DNA of 36,103 bases from positions 1-36,103 of the forward strand of contig JAEUWI010000068.1 in NCBI GenBank assembly GCA_016791475.1, given 5' to 3'. The position numbers and the translations under genes were made by a program. This document shows positions 17,508-28,023 of the stretch, one piece after another. The notes beneath the pieces were generated by a model. The model saw only the letters and a list, made by a program, of their open reading frames with translations, ran no database searches and had not been told where the DNA came from. Source of the DNA: Candidatus Hydrogenedentota bacterium (lineage in GTDB: Bacteria > Hydrogenedentota > Hydrogenedentia > Hydrogenedentales > JAEUWI01). Within the stretch, counting starts at the first letter, position 1. The number at the start of each line of letters is the position of its first letter.

Positions 17508-19198
17508 CCTTCCGGATTCTTGATGATCGCGAGAAACTCCGCGTAGTTCTTGGTGCGCAGCACCTGCTCCGTCGTCTCAAAGCGCCGGAAGCGCCGTGCA
17601 ATTTCGGCTCCGAGTTCCAACTGGGCGCTGGGCAGTTCTTCCGGCGTCAGCGCCAGGAATATGATGTTGGCCGGTTTTCCATCCGGCGCGTCGAAGTCGA
17701 TACCGGTCTCGGAAATCCCCACCGCCACCATGGGCTCTTTCAACCCCGGCACCCGCGCATGGGGTAGGGCGATGCCATTTCCGATACCGGTGGGCATGGC
17801 TTCTTCCCTCGACCACACGGCCGGCTCAACCGAGTTGAGGTCCAGCCCGGTGGACTCGCACATGGCCGCCGCCAGTTCGTGAACCACCGCGCGGCGCGAG
17901 GTTGCGGCGAGCTGTCGATTGAACAATTTGGAACGGAGCGCATCCTGAAGGCGCTTGGCTTTTGTATGCTGGAGAATCATCTTCATGAAAGGGCCGCTCA
18001 TCATGGAGGTCACGATGGCCATGATGACCAGCGCCACGAACAGGGGCTGGCGGATGATACCCGCCTCCAGGGCCAGCAGTCCCAGCACGATTTCCATCGC
18101 GCCGCGGGCGTTCATCGCAAAGCCCACCGCCCAGGCGTCGCGCTTCGGCATGCCGCCCCACTTCGCGCCCAGAACCCCGCCCGCCAGCTTGCAGATGCAG
18201 GCGATCAGGAGCACGGTCAACACCAGTCCCAGGTTGAAATGGGAGACGAAGTTGACCTTCAGACCGATGCTGGCAAAGAAGAGGGGGGCAAAGATAAATG
18301 ATACGAATTGATCGATCACGACCCGGGTGTGCTCGCGCATGTGGGGCGAATCCCCGATGGCGACGCCCACGATAAATGATCCGAATATGGCGTGAATACC
18401 GATCCACTCCGTCAGCGCGGCCGCCAGCAGCGCGGCGGTAAGGGCAAAACTGAGGACCCCGCCGGGCCAGTGCGTGTAGGCCTGGAGATAGGGCAGGATC
18501 CGATTGATCAGCCAGCGGCCCGCTGTAAGCATGCCAACGGCGAAAACCAGCGTCAGCAGGATCGTCATGGGGATGTCCCGCATGTGACCCGAGCCGGCCT
18601 CCATCATACCCAGTATTACCGCAAAGATCGTCCAGCCGATCAAATCGTTGAAAATCGCCGCGCTGATCACCACCATCCCCAGGTCGCTCCGGTACAAATC
18701 CAGATCCATCAGCGTCTTCGCGATGACGGGCAGTGCGGTAATGGAAAGGGCTGTCGCCAGGAACAGGGCGAAAACCAGCGGATCGGCCCCCGCTTCCGCA
18801 CCCAGTGCGTCGGGGACATACCAGGCCAGGCCAAAACCGATGACGAAGGGGATCACCATGCCCATGATCCCCACTTTCAGCGCCACCCGCCCCTGGCGGC
18901 TCACGGTGGAAAGGTCCACCTCCAAACCAGCCACCAGCAGGAACAGGACGATGGCCACCGTCACCAGCGTGTCCAACGCGATCGCGTTTGCACCCTGGGG
19001 GGGAAATAGAGCGAGATTCAATTCCGGCAACACCATCCCGAGCACGGTCGGCCCCAGGAGCACGCCAGCCATGAGTTCGCCCAGCACCGCTGGCTGGCGG
19101 AAGCGCTGCGCGATTTCCCCGAGGGTTCTTGCGGTGCCCAGGAGAATCCCGATAGCGAGGAAAAGGGTGATGATATTTTGGTGAGAAAGACTGTCCAT
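17501..19198 (-). CDS. Na+/H+ antiporter (CPA2) with C-terminal PTS EIIA domain
   Basis: Protein of 565 residues with two parts. Residues about 1-410 form a monovalent cation:proton antiporter-2 membrane domain of 11-13 helices, including RQPAVLGELMAGVLLGP, LLVAGLEVDL, and the ion-binding FNDLIGW (N184-D185); an Asn-Asp pair is typical of electroneutral exchangers. Residues about 430-560 form a PTS EIIA (fructose/nitrogen type) domain with the phosphorylatable His480 in GIALPHAR and AQLELGAEIARRF near the end. This suggests that phosphotransfer state gates ion exchange, though no EI or HPr gene is present in the window. ATG 19198 is chosen over an upstream GTG because family members start close to the first helix; both have weak ribosome sites. 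Confidence 0.92.
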   Translation of the reverse strand: MDSLSHQNIITLFLAIGILLGTARTLGEIAQRFRQPAVLGELMAGVLLGPTVLGMVLPELNLALFPPQGANAIALDTLVTVAIVLFLLVAGLEVDLSTVSRQGRVALKVGIMGMVIPFVIGFGLAWYVPDALGAEAGADPLVFALFLATALSITALPVIAKTLMDLDLYRSDLGMVVISAAIFNDLIGWTIFAVILGMMEAGSGHMRDIPMTILLTLVFAVGMLTAGRWLINRILPYLQAYTHWPGGVLSFALTAALLAAALTEWIGIHAIFGSFIVGVAIGDSPHMREHTRVVIDQFVSFIFAPLFFASIGLKVNFVSHFNLGLVLTVLLIACICKLAGGVLGAKWGGMPKRDAWAVGFAMNARGAMEIVLGLLALEAGIIRQPLFVALVIMAIVTSMMSGPFMKMILQHTKAKRLQDALRSKLFNRQLAATSRRAVVHELAAAMCESTGLDLNSVEPAVWSREEAMPTGIGNGIALPHARVPGLKEPMVAVGISETGIDFDAPDGKPANIIFLALTPEELPSAQLELGAEIARRFRRFETTEQVLRTKNYAEFLAIIKNPEGG

Positions 19199-19916
19199 CG
19201 TTCGTTCTTGTTGGTTTTTGTCGCGCGGGTCCCCGCCAGGCACGCGACAGAGCCAATTTCAGTCCCTATTGGACCATAGTCCTGGACACGGGTACAAATC
19301 CCGCTTCCCGCGCGAATCGGAGAGCTTGCCTTAATCTGAATTCAATGCTATTATTCAGCTCCGTAAGCAATAGGTGAATAGTGTTAGACCAGTTCTACGA
19401 GGGATGATCCGGGACGTGCAGGGTTGTCCCGGCGGGATCTTGAGATTATTCATCCTCCGTTGCGGTGCCTTGTCGCCGTGGAAGCCTCGTCGTACGGTGT
19501 ACCGGGCGGAATTGGATGTTTAGTCTCCGGTTGCATTGCAATCGGGCGATCCATTAGCGTGAAGCGCGGCGGTGATGGTGATCGATTGCTAAAAGCAGGT
19601 CGTGCCTTACACCGTTGCCGCAGGGAGAGATCCCCGGAACGAGAGAGATTTTCGTCGACGAGGAAGCGATGCAGTTGCCATAGCAATGCAGGCAGTCGTG
19701 CAGTACTGGATGATGGCCCGGTTCAGTTACGGAGTGAATGTGGGTTCTCCAGGTGATCTACGGCTCATTTAGCAGAGGGTCCGTGCGAGTATGGGGTCTG
19801 AGAATCGGAATACGCAGACGGTGAACTGCCCGAGGGAGACGGGTAGATTTGAGACTGGCGCCGCCGACGGTGGGGAGGCCTATTCCTCGCCCGCCCGGTT
19901 GGATGGAGGCCGTGTC
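19199..19916. other. Unexplained 718-bp intergenic region
   Basis: It lies between the antiporter (leftward) and a small membrane protein gene (rightward). A short hairpin with a 3-nt bulge occurs at 19406-19439 (GATCCGGGAC pairing with GTCCC/GGGATC), without a T tract. A 110-codon frame at 19424-19756 has an Arg/Ser/Cys-rich, gene-unlike translation and no ribosome site. I see no RNA gene or repeat family here. Confidence 0.5.
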
Positions 19917-20231
19917 ATGGACAGCAGCGAGGAACGACGGGTCATATCCCGCTTCAACGCTTCGCTCATCGTAGCTGTTCCCGGTTTGGTTCTGCTGGGG
20001 GTGGGCTTCCTCCTCCTCCACACCGCACCCGTGCCCGGCCAGATAATCGGACAGGAGCGCGTAATCCAGCGCTTTTGCGGGCTCGTTGCAACGACCACCG
20101 GTACCGCCGCCCTGGCGGCCTCCGTGTTGCTCGTAACCTCCACCATGGTGCGCTCCCGTGGAAAACAATCCCGGCTGGCCGTCTACATGCTCGGTCTTGC
20201 CGTGCTTGCGGCGCTCGTCGCCCTCACCTGA
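19917..20231 (+). CDS. Small membrane protein
   Basis: Protein of 104 residues, not recognised. ATG 19917 has a good TGGAGG site 6 nt upstream; the frame is open further upstream but that part has no protein-like composition. Three hydrophobic segments are visible: about residues 17-34 (LIVAVPGLVLLGVGFLLL), 53-72 (CGLVATTTGTAALAASVLLV) and 86-103. Basic loops (RVISRF, RSRGKQSR) suggest the topology. It ends 2 bp before the end of the convergent sterol desaturase gene. The function is unknown. Confidence 0.65.
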   Translation: MDSSEERRVISRFNASLIVAVPGLVLLGVGFLLLHTAPVPGQIIGQERVIQRFCGLVATTTGTAALAASVLLVTSTMVRSRGKQSRLAVYMLGLAVLAALVALT

Positions 20232-20233
20232 GC

Positions 20234-21073
20234 TCAGCCCGGAGTCTGGTCCTGTCGCGGGGTTCGGGCTTGCTTTCGGAAGGGTGATGTGATGATTGCC
20301 CGAAGCGACTGCCACTCCCCCTTCTCCTGACCATCGTCCAGCCCGAGCTGGATCGTGCCGGGGTCGTCCCGCAGGCGAAATGTGCCAAAGAGCCGATCCC
20401 AGATGGAAAGCACGCTCGAAAAATTGGAATCGGTCTCCGGCTGCCAGTTCGAGTGATGGACCCAGTGCATCCACGGCGTGGTGATGACACAGCGCAGCGC
20501 CCGATCCAGACCCGAGGGGATTCGGATATTGCTGTGGTGGAAGAGAATCACCGGCAGCAAGATCGCTTCGTAGAGCAGAAGCTGGGGCATCGTCAGACCA
20601 ATCAACGGCAACACCATCAGCCGCGCCGTGGACGAAATCACAATCTCGCCCGTGTGAAAGCGCACCGCCGAGGTCACATCCATCGCCCGATCGGAATGGT
20701 GCACCGCGTGGAAACGCCACAAAAATTTCACCCGATGGCTCAGCCGGTGCCAGGTGTACATCCACCCGTCGAATAGCACCAGCCCCAGCGGCCATTCCAC
20801 CCAGGCGGGCAGCGCCAGCCAATGGAGAAGGCCAAAGGGCTGCAGGCGTGCCCACTCCGTCACGAACAGCATGGAGGCACCGAAGATCAGCGCCGCAAGC
20901 ACCGCGTTGGCCACGCCAAGCACAAGGTTGACCGCGCCATGGCGCACACGCCCCGTTCGCCCGGCAAACATGGGCACGGTGGATTCGGCGGTCCAGAGGA
21001 GTACCAGCATGACGGCCGCCGCGGCGGGCTTCGCATCGGCGAGCCAGGTGCTATCCTGAAGTTCGCCCATCAT
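20234..21073 (-). CDS. Fatty acid hydroxylase/sterol desaturase family membrane protein
   Basis: Integral membrane di-iron enzyme family protein of 279 residues. The histidine clusters that bind the metal pair are all present: HRLSH (109-113), HAVHH (122-126), H140, HH (179-180) and HWVHH (203-207). Hydrophobic segments lie at about 18-35, 50-72, 85-105 and 148-178. The C-terminal signature NWQPETDSNFSSVLSIWDRLFGTFR is typical. It would hydroxylate or desaturate a lipid, for example a fatty acyl chain, sterol or carotenoid; the substrate is not determined. ATG 21073 or the adjacent ATG 21070 could be used; neither has a clear ribosome site, so translation may be coupled to the acidic secreted protein gene whose end lies 22 bp upstream. 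The two likely form an operon. Confidence 0.9.
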   Translation of the reverse strand: MMGELQDSTWLADAKPAAAAVMLVLLWTAESTVPMFAGRTGRVRHGAVNLVLGVANAVLAALIFGASMLFVTEWARLQPFGLLHWLALPAWVEWPLGLVLFDGWMYTWHRLSHRVKFLWRFHAVHHSDRAMDVTSAVRFHTGEIVISSTARLMVLPLIGLTMPQLLLYEAILLPVILFHHSNIRIPSGLDRALRCVITTPWMHWVHHSNWQPETDSNFSSVLSIWDRLFGTFRLRDDPGTIQLGLDDGQEKGEWQSLRAIITSPFRKQARTPRQDQTPG

Positions 21074-21095
21074 TGAAGTTCAATCATGCGACGGC

Positions 21096-21641
21096 TCATT
21101 CCGAAACCTCCACACGCAAGGTGACCAGGAAGGCACCCGCCTTCACGAGCTCCCGCGACTCACCCGGTTTGATTCGCGTGCTGGCCTCGAACTCGATGGA
21201 CGACTCAACCTTCAACTCGCTTTCGCTGTCACCGGATTCGTCCTCGGTGCTTTTTGATTCCCGGATGGATCCCGTGCAGGTGACCAGCACCGTGCCGGTC
21301 GCATCATCAATCGAGACCGTCCCTTCAATTTTCGAACGGCTTTCGATGGCCAATTCGGATGAGGCCTTATCCCCGCTGTTCTCTGTCGACTCCTCGGCCT
21401 CTTCAACACCGTCCTGCGACTCCTTGCTCTGCTCCGTCTCGATCTGGAAGGCCGAGGTCGCGGTGGAAATTGTCACGTTCTTTCCGGCGCCCGCCATCTC
21501 AAAATTCAGGGTCACGGTCTTGCTGAGTACCGTGCCTTCCGGTGCGCGAGATTCTTCCTGTCCGTGCGCCGGCACGGTTCCAACAATAGTAAGGGCCACG
21601 GCAACCGCCAGAAGGGCGGTCCACCAATGTGAAGATAACAT
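21096..21641 (-). CDS. Secreted acidic Ser/Glu-rich protein
   Basis: Predicted exported protein of 181 residues, not assigned to a family. The signal peptide covers about residues 1-27 (MLSSHWWTALLAVAVALTIV, cleavage after AHG). A mature beta-type segment (KTVTLNFEMAGAGKNVTIST) follows. Then come a strongly acidic, Ser/Glu-rich section (about 65-105, with ESQDGVEEAEEST), another beta segment (GTVLVTCTGSI), a second acidic stretch (128-150) and a C-terminal strand (FLVTLRVEVSE). ATG 21641 has a GGGGAT site about 8 nt upstream; a TTG two codons earlier is less likely. It lies upstream of the sterol desaturase gene in the same operon, so it may act on the same envelope process. Alternating acidic and beta segments could bind calcium or extend from the surface, but that is speculation. 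Confidence 0.65.
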   Translation of the reverse strand: MLSSHWWTALLAVAVALTIVGTVPAHGQEESRAPEGTVLSKTVTLNFEMAGAGKNVTISTATSAFQIETEQSKESQDGVEEAEESTENSGDKASSELAIESRSKIEGTVSIDDATGTVLVTCTGSIRESKSTEDESGDSESELKVESSIEFEASTRIKPGESRELVKAGAFLVTLRVEVSE

Positions 21642-21721
21642 GAGCAAATCCCCGTAAGTTCTGAGTTCGTCATTGCGGGACGCGGTCTATTCCAGCACGT
21701 AAAGCGCGCGCCTGATGCCAT

Positions 21722-21727
21722 TTGACA
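21722..21727 (+). promoter_or_regulatory. Possible -35 element before the class-III PLP enzyme gene
   Basis: A perfect TTGACA lies 51 bp upstream of ATG 21778, but no good -10 hexamer occurs at the standard 16-19 bp spacing. If it is a promoter, the alternative start at 21715 could not be used. Confidence 0.2.
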
Positions 21728-21777
21728 TTGTACAGGTACGATGCCCTAGCCTGATAGCACCTTCTATATCTGGCCCG

Positions 21778-23148
21778 ATGGATACCCTGACCGTGCAAAT
21801 AGGCGATGACCACAGCGACCTCCGTTCCGAGGGCGACCTAAACCTTTCCGACGCACGGCTTCGCTGGCAGGCCGAACACCTGGACCGGGATACCCGCACC
21901 CTGCTGGACGAAGACGCCGCGGTGTTCCTGCACCAGTCCCTCTCCACGCCCTGCCTGAACGCGCTGGAAAGCTGCGAAGGCCCTCATATCGTGGATACCC
22001 AGGGGCGGCGCATCTTCGATTTCCACGGCAATTCTCTGCATCAGGTGGGCCATGCAAACCCGAAGGTCATCGAAGCCATCCAGCGGCAACTGGCCGAGCT
22101 GGCCTTCTGCCCACGGCGCTACACCAACCGACCGGCCATCGATCTCGCGAAAAAGCTCGTGGAAAAAGCACCCGGCGATCTCAGCCGCGTCCTTTTCGCG
22201 CCAGGGGGCACCTCCGCCATCGGCATGGCCCTCAAGCTCGCCCGCGCCGCCACCGGCCGCTACAAGACCATTTCCATGTGGGATTCCTTCCATGGCGCCT
22301 CCCTCGACGCCATCTCCATAGGCGGCGAGGCCATATTCCGGAAGGGAATCGGTCCCTTGATGCCGGGAACGGAGCACGTGCCCCCGCCCGACCCCGCGAG
22401 TTGCCCTTTCAAATGCGGGACGGTCTGCACCCTCCAGTGCGCGGACTATATCGAGTATGTGCTCGAAAAAGAGGGCGATGTCGCCGCCGTCATCTCGGAG
22501 ACGGTTCGCAGCACGCCCTATATTCCGCCGCCGGACTACTGGAAGCGCGTCCGTGCCGCCTGCGATCGCCACGGCGCTCTGCTGATTCTCGACGAAATCC
22601 CCACCTGCCTCGGGCGGACCGGCACCTTCTACACCCACGAGCACTACGGTATCGTCCCCGATATGGTCGTCATCGGCAAGGGACTCGGCGGCGGCGTCTT
22701 CCCCCTGGCCGCCCTCCTCGCCCGGGAGCACCTGAACAGCGCCATGCCCGAGCGCGCCCTCGGCCACTACACCCACGAAAAGAATCCCGTCGCCTGCGCC
22801 GCCGCATTGGCCACGATAGCCTTCATCGAAGAGAACGACCTCCTCGAGCACGTGACGGAACTGGGGACTTACACCCTGGAGCGTCTGCGCGGGTTGCAGG
22901 AAGAATTTCCGTGCATCGGCGACGTGCGTGGACTCGGCCTGCTGCTGGGTGTCGCCATCGTCGAGCCCGGGACCGCTAAGCCCGCCCCCGCGCATGCGGA
23001 GAAAATCCTCTATGCCGCCCTCAGTCGCGGATTGAGCTTCAAAGTCAGCATGGGCAACGTGCTCACCCTCGCGCCCGCGCTCACCATCACGCGGGAGCAA
23101 ATGGACGAGGCGCTGGGGATATTGGCGCAAAGCCTCTCTTCTACTTGA
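21778..23148 (+). CDS. Class-III PLP enzyme, PbfA-like phosphonate ammonia-lyase candidate
   Basis: Fold-type I PLP enzyme of 456 residues. The cofactor lysine is K301 in IGKGLGGG, the aspartate contacting PLP nitrogen is D272 in LDEIPTC, and the phosphate-binding loop is APGGTSAIGM (141-150). The conserved blocks GDLNLS, HQSLSTPCLNAL, FCPRRYTNRPAI, SMWDSFHGASLDAIS and HVPPPDP match, from memory, a subgroup that includes (R)-1-hydroxy-2-aminoethylphosphonate ammonia-lyase (PbfA) rather than ordinary transaminases. PbfA would release ammonia and phosphonoacetaldehyde. No phosphonate gene is nearby, so the substrate remains open. Four cysteines at 209, 213, 217 and 221 are spaced every four residues, a possible metal or structural cluster. 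ATG 21778 places GDLNLS near residue 19; ATG 21715 is the alternative. Confidence 0.8.
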   Translation: MDTLTVQIGDDHSDLRSEGDLNLSDARLRWQAEHLDRDTRTLLDEDAAVFLHQSLSTPCLNALESCEGPHIVDTQGRRIFDFHGNSLHQVGHANPKVIEAIQRQLAELAFCPRRYTNRPAIDLAKKLVEKAPGDLSRVLFAPGGTSAIGMALKLARAATGRYKTISMWDSFHGASLDAISIGGEAIFRKGIGPLMPGTEHVPPPDPASCPFKCGTVCTLQCADYIEYVLEKEGDVAAVISETVRSTPYIPPPDYWKRVRAACDRHGALLILDEIPTCLGRTGTFYTHEHYGIVPDMVVIGKGLGGGVFPLAALLAREHLNSAMPERALGHYTHEKNPVACAAALATIAFIEENDLLEHVTELGTYTLERLRGLQEEFPCIGDVRGLGLLLGVAIVEPGTAKPAPAHAEKILYAALSRGLSFKVSMGNVLTLAPALTITREQMDEALGILAQSLSST

Positions 23149-23176
23149 AGTTCCGCAGTCAACGAAAACTATATTG

Positions 23177-23297
23177 ACCACGGAGTTCGCGGAGGCACGG
23201 AGAAGTATGAGAGGTGAGATCACCGCGCTCAAATCAATGCGTATGAGATGACAGGGTCACCCCCCACTTTTCTTCTCAGTGCCTCCGTGTCTCCGTG
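23177..23297. repeat. CACGGAG-type dispersed inverted repeat
   Basis: The left arm at 23177-23205 (ACCACGGAGTTCGCGGAGGC and on to GAGAAG) and the right arm at 23272-23297 (CTTCTCAGTGCCTCCGTGTC and on) are imperfect inverted copies about 66 bp apart. They could form a long hairpin after the PLP enzyme gene. The arm resembles the 25-30 nt C/G-rich repeats common between genes of uncultured bacteria. The gap 23149-23435 holds little else. Confidence 0.8.
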
Positions 23298-23435
23298 TTC
23301 ATTTCGTGACTTATTTTTTCGGTCGAAGCCCCAACCCCTTGTGTTGCTCGGAATCCCTTCTCTATACTGTGGCGTACCCTTTCGGGCCCGATTGCAGCAA
23401 GGCGGGGCCTGCCAATTCAGGATTCTCTTATCTTT

Positions 23436-24410
23436 ATGAAACGCATTCTCGTCACCGGCGCCGCCGGTTTCATCGGCTCCCATCTGGTGGACACGTTGCT
23501 CGCGCGGGGCGACGAAGTCCTTGGTGTGGACAGTTTCAATACCTACTACGATCCCGCCATCAAGCGGCGCAATCTCTCCCAGGCCGAGGGTATGGACCGC
23601 TTCAGCCTGAGCGAGATCGACATCTGCGACGAAGCCGCCCTGCGCGCGGTCTTCGCGGCGTTCCAGCCCGAGGTGGTGGTCCATCTGGCGGCGCGTGCGG
23701 GCGTACGGCCTTCCCTGCAGGACCCCAATCTCTATCACCGCGTGAACGTCATCGGCGGCCAGCACATCCTCGATGCCTGCCGCGATTTCAAGCCCTCGCA
23801 CCTGGTCTTCGCGTCGAGTTCGTCGGTCTACGGCGGCAGCAAAGAGGTGCCCTTCCGCGAGACGGACCCCGTGATGACGCCCGTGAGCCCCTATGCCGCC
23901 ACCAAGCGCATGAACGAACTTCAGGCGCATGTCTACCACCACATTTACGGCGTGCGCACGACCATGCTTCGCTTCTTCACCGTCTACGGGCCCCGTCAGC
24001 GCCCCGATATGGCCATCCATAAATTCACAAAGATGATCCTCGCGGGGGAGCCCATCCCCATGTTCGGCGACGGCTCCACCTATCGCGACTACACCTACAT
24101 CGACGATATCATCGACGGCGTCGTGCGCTGCGTCGACACACCCTTCGACTACGAGATTTTCAACCTCGGCGAAAGCCATACCACCAGCCTGCGTGAATTG
24201 ATTACGCTCATCGAACGCCACACGGGTCGCGAGGCCATCATCGACGAGCAGCCCATGCAGGCGGGCGATGTGGAAAAGACCTACGCCAACGTGGATCACG
24301 CCGGAGAAAAGCTGGGCTACGCCCCGCGCTTTACCATGGACGAAGGCATCAAACGCTTCGTGACTTGGTATCAAGATCAGAATGAATCCTCATCCGCGGT
24401 CACAACCTGA
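23436..24410 (+). CDS. NAD-dependent nucleotide-sugar epimerase (UDP-glucuronate 4-epimerase type)
   Basis: Extended short-chain dehydrogenase of 324 residues. The Rossmann motif is TGAAGFIGSH (7-16), the catalytic pair is Y153/K157 in SPYAATK, and the assisting serines are in FASSSSVYG. The N-terminal DSFNTYYDPAIKRRNL matches the loop typical of UDP-glucuronate 4-epimerases, which make UDP-galacturonate for surface polysaccharides. TVYGPRQRPDMAI and FGDGSTYRDYTYIDD support this group over GalE. It acts in the cytoplasm. It is the first gene of a polysaccharide locus and lies 15 bp upstream of gmd, so the two are likely co-transcribed. The ribosome site is poor (AGGA about 13 nt upstream). 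Confidence 0.88.
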   Translation: MKRILVTGAAGFIGSHLVDTLLARGDEVLGVDSFNTYYDPAIKRRNLSQAEGMDRFSLSEIDICDEAALRAVFAAFQPEVVVHLAARAGVRPSLQDPNLYHRVNVIGGQHILDACRDFKPSHLVFASSSSVYGGSKEVPFRETDPVMTPVSPYAATKRMNELQAHVYHHIYGVRTTMLRFFTVYGPRQRPDMAIHKFTKMILAGEPIPMFGDGSTYRDYTYIDDIIDGVVRCVDTPFDYEIFNLGESHTTSLRELITLIERHTGREAIIDEQPMQAGDVEKTYANVDHAGEKLGYAPRFTMDEGIKRFVTWYQDQNESSSAVTT

Positions 24411-26355
<1,945 letters not shown>

Positions 26356-26359
<4 letters not shown>

Positions 26360-27489
26360 GCAGACCCGCATCGGGGCCGCATGTGGCCCGTTCTCGGCCC
26401 AATCGCGCGCTGCGCACGCTCACATGGGTCATCGCCCACCTGCCCGGTGGCGTGCATCCGACGCCCGCGCAGGACCCGCGCAGCATCCTCGTCTACCGCA
26501 TGGGGAACCTCGGCGACATCGTAGTGGCCCTGCCCGCTTTCCATGCCCTCCGGGATCGCTATCCCAAGGCTCGCATGATGCTCGTCACCTCGCCCACGAA
26601 GCGCGGCGCACCCGGTGCGGTGGAGGTGCTCGCGAAGGACGACACCTTCAACGAGATGATCGTCTACTACGAAGACGAGTCCAGCAGCCCGGCATTCTTG
26701 AGGAAGCTCCGACGCCAGATCATCGCCGCGAAAGTCGATTTCGCCATTCTACTGCCCGACGACCTCTCCACCGCGAAAAGCCTCGCCAAGCAGATGGCCA
26801 TCCTTGCGGCCTCCGGCGTACGGCGCATCATTGGCGCGGAAGTGGTAGACCACAAAGACTTTGCCAAAGGTCAGGTGCCGCGATTGATGGAACTGATTCG
26901 GCCGCTCGGTTGTAGCGAGGTGGAGTCTTTCCCGTGGATCAAGGCGGATCAGTCCGACGCGGCCCGGATTGCGGCACTTCTTCCGCCCGGCCAGGGTCCC
27001 CTCATCGGCATGCAGTGCGGCGCCAAGCGCCCCGCCAACCGCTGGATGCCCGAACGCTTCATCGCCCTGGGACAGGCCCTCGTGAGCGAGCTGGACGCCC
27101 GCCTCATCTTCACCGGCAGCGAAGGGGAAAAGCCTCTGATCGAAAGCATCATCCAGGGCATCGGCCCCGGCTGCACCAACCTCGTGGGCCAAACCACCAT
27201 CCCCGAACTCGCCGCTCTCGCCAACCTGTGCGATTGCTTTGTTTCCAACGACACCGGGACCATGCACGTCGTCGCGAGCACCGGCAAACCCGTCGTCGCC
27301 ATCTTCTCCGCCCGCGACCACGCCCACCGCTGGTATCCCTACGGCGAGCAGCACATCGTCCTGCGCCACAATCCCGAGTGCAGCCCCTGCCTCCAGGACA
27401 CCTGCCCGCTCTACGACGCCCCCATCTGCCTCACCGCCCACGAGGTGGCTCATGTGCTGGCCGCGGTGCGGGAAGTGCTGGCGCGGTGA
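26356..27489 (+). CDS. Glycosyltransferase family 9 (heptosyltransferase-like)
   Basis: Protein of 377 residues with a GT-B fold of the ADP-heptose:LPS heptosyltransferase family. The motif YRMGNLGDIVVALPAFHALR (about 47-66) is the N-terminal acceptor site. The nucleotide-sugar site comprises GMQCGAKRPANRWMPERF, GSEGEKPLIE, NLVGQTTIPELAALA and VSNDTGTMHVVASTGKPVVAIF. A cluster CSPCLQDTCPLYDAPICL near the end is common in GT9. About 40 residues precede the first motif and are poorly conserved. It probably adds a sugar, perhaps heptose or the rhamnose made by its neighbours, to a lipid-linked or LPS-type glycan at the cytoplasmic face. The start overlaps the rmd stop (ATGA). Confidence 0.93.
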
Positions 27490-27741
27490 GGATATTGTAT
27501 TACCACGAAACACACGAAGAGCACGAATAATAATGAGAGAGGGAATGGTTGTTTCCGTCGTACGCCAGACAAATCGCTTTGGACTGGCATTTTCAATTAA
27601 CTTTGCGCCTTCGCGCCTTTGCGTGCAGTACATTTGTGACTCAAGCGTAGGGGGTGCGGAAGCCAGATGCAGCCGGTTTGCCTTTGGGAGAAATACTTTT
27701 CTCGCCATTTCAGCTATAATAATCCCAAAAGGAGAATAGCG
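27490..27741. other. Intergenic region with dispersed repeat arms
   Basis: It holds two single arms of repeats found elsewhere in the window: an ACCACGAAACACACGAAGAG-type element at 27501-27530, related in inverse to 32350-32379, and TTTGCGCCTTCGCGCCTTTG at 27602-27621, extending to 27628 and related to the hairpin at 32211-32282. A candidate -10 TATAAT lies at 27715-27720. Confidence 0.7.
27715..27720 (+). promoter_or_regulatory. Candidate -10 of the parDE operon
   Basis: A perfect TATAAT lies 22 bp before the parD start, immediately followed by the AAAAGGAG ribosome site, so the leader would be very short. No good -35 hexamer is seen at 16-19 bp. Such modules are usually autoregulated at this position by the antitoxin. 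Confidence 0.4.
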
Positions 27742-28020
27742 ATGAATGTCATACTTCCAGAAAGGCTTCAGGAGTTCGTCCGTTCCAGGGTGGAGTCCGG
27801 CGAGTTTCGATCAGTGGACGAGGTCCTTGAGCAGGGTGTGCTGTTGTTGCAGGAGAAGTATGAGAAGGACCGTGACGATTCGGCGCGGCTCGAAGAACTG
27901 AAGTCCATGGTTGCCGCTGGTATTGCCGATGCCGATCAGGGACGGTTGACAAGTTTCAATCTCGAAAAGATAAGGGAGCGTGGACAAGCGCGACTCGAAG
28001 CTGAAAGGGCAAAGGGGTAA
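27742..28020 (+). CDS. parD: ParD-type antitoxin
   Basis: Protein of 92 residues. The first third (MNVILPERLQEFVRSRVESG plus EFRSVDEVLEQGVLLLQE) is the ribbon-helix-helix DNA-binding region of ParD/CopG-like antitoxins: a short strand, then two helices. The C-terminal part is charged and helical, suited to wrapping the toxin. ATG 27742 has an AAAAGGAG site. The toxin gene starts 3 bp after its stop. It should neutralise ParE and repress the operon. Confidence 0.9.
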   Translation: MNVILPERLQEFVRSRVESGEFRSVDEVLEQGVLLLQEKYEKDRDDSARLEELKSMVAAGIADADQGRLTSFNLEKIRERGQARLEAERAKG

Positions 28021-28023
28021 TAC

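Noticed and set aside
19424-19756. A 110-codon open frame in the gap before the small membrane protein
   Set aside because: Its translation is Arg/Ser/Cys-rich and gene-unlike, and no ribosome site precedes it.
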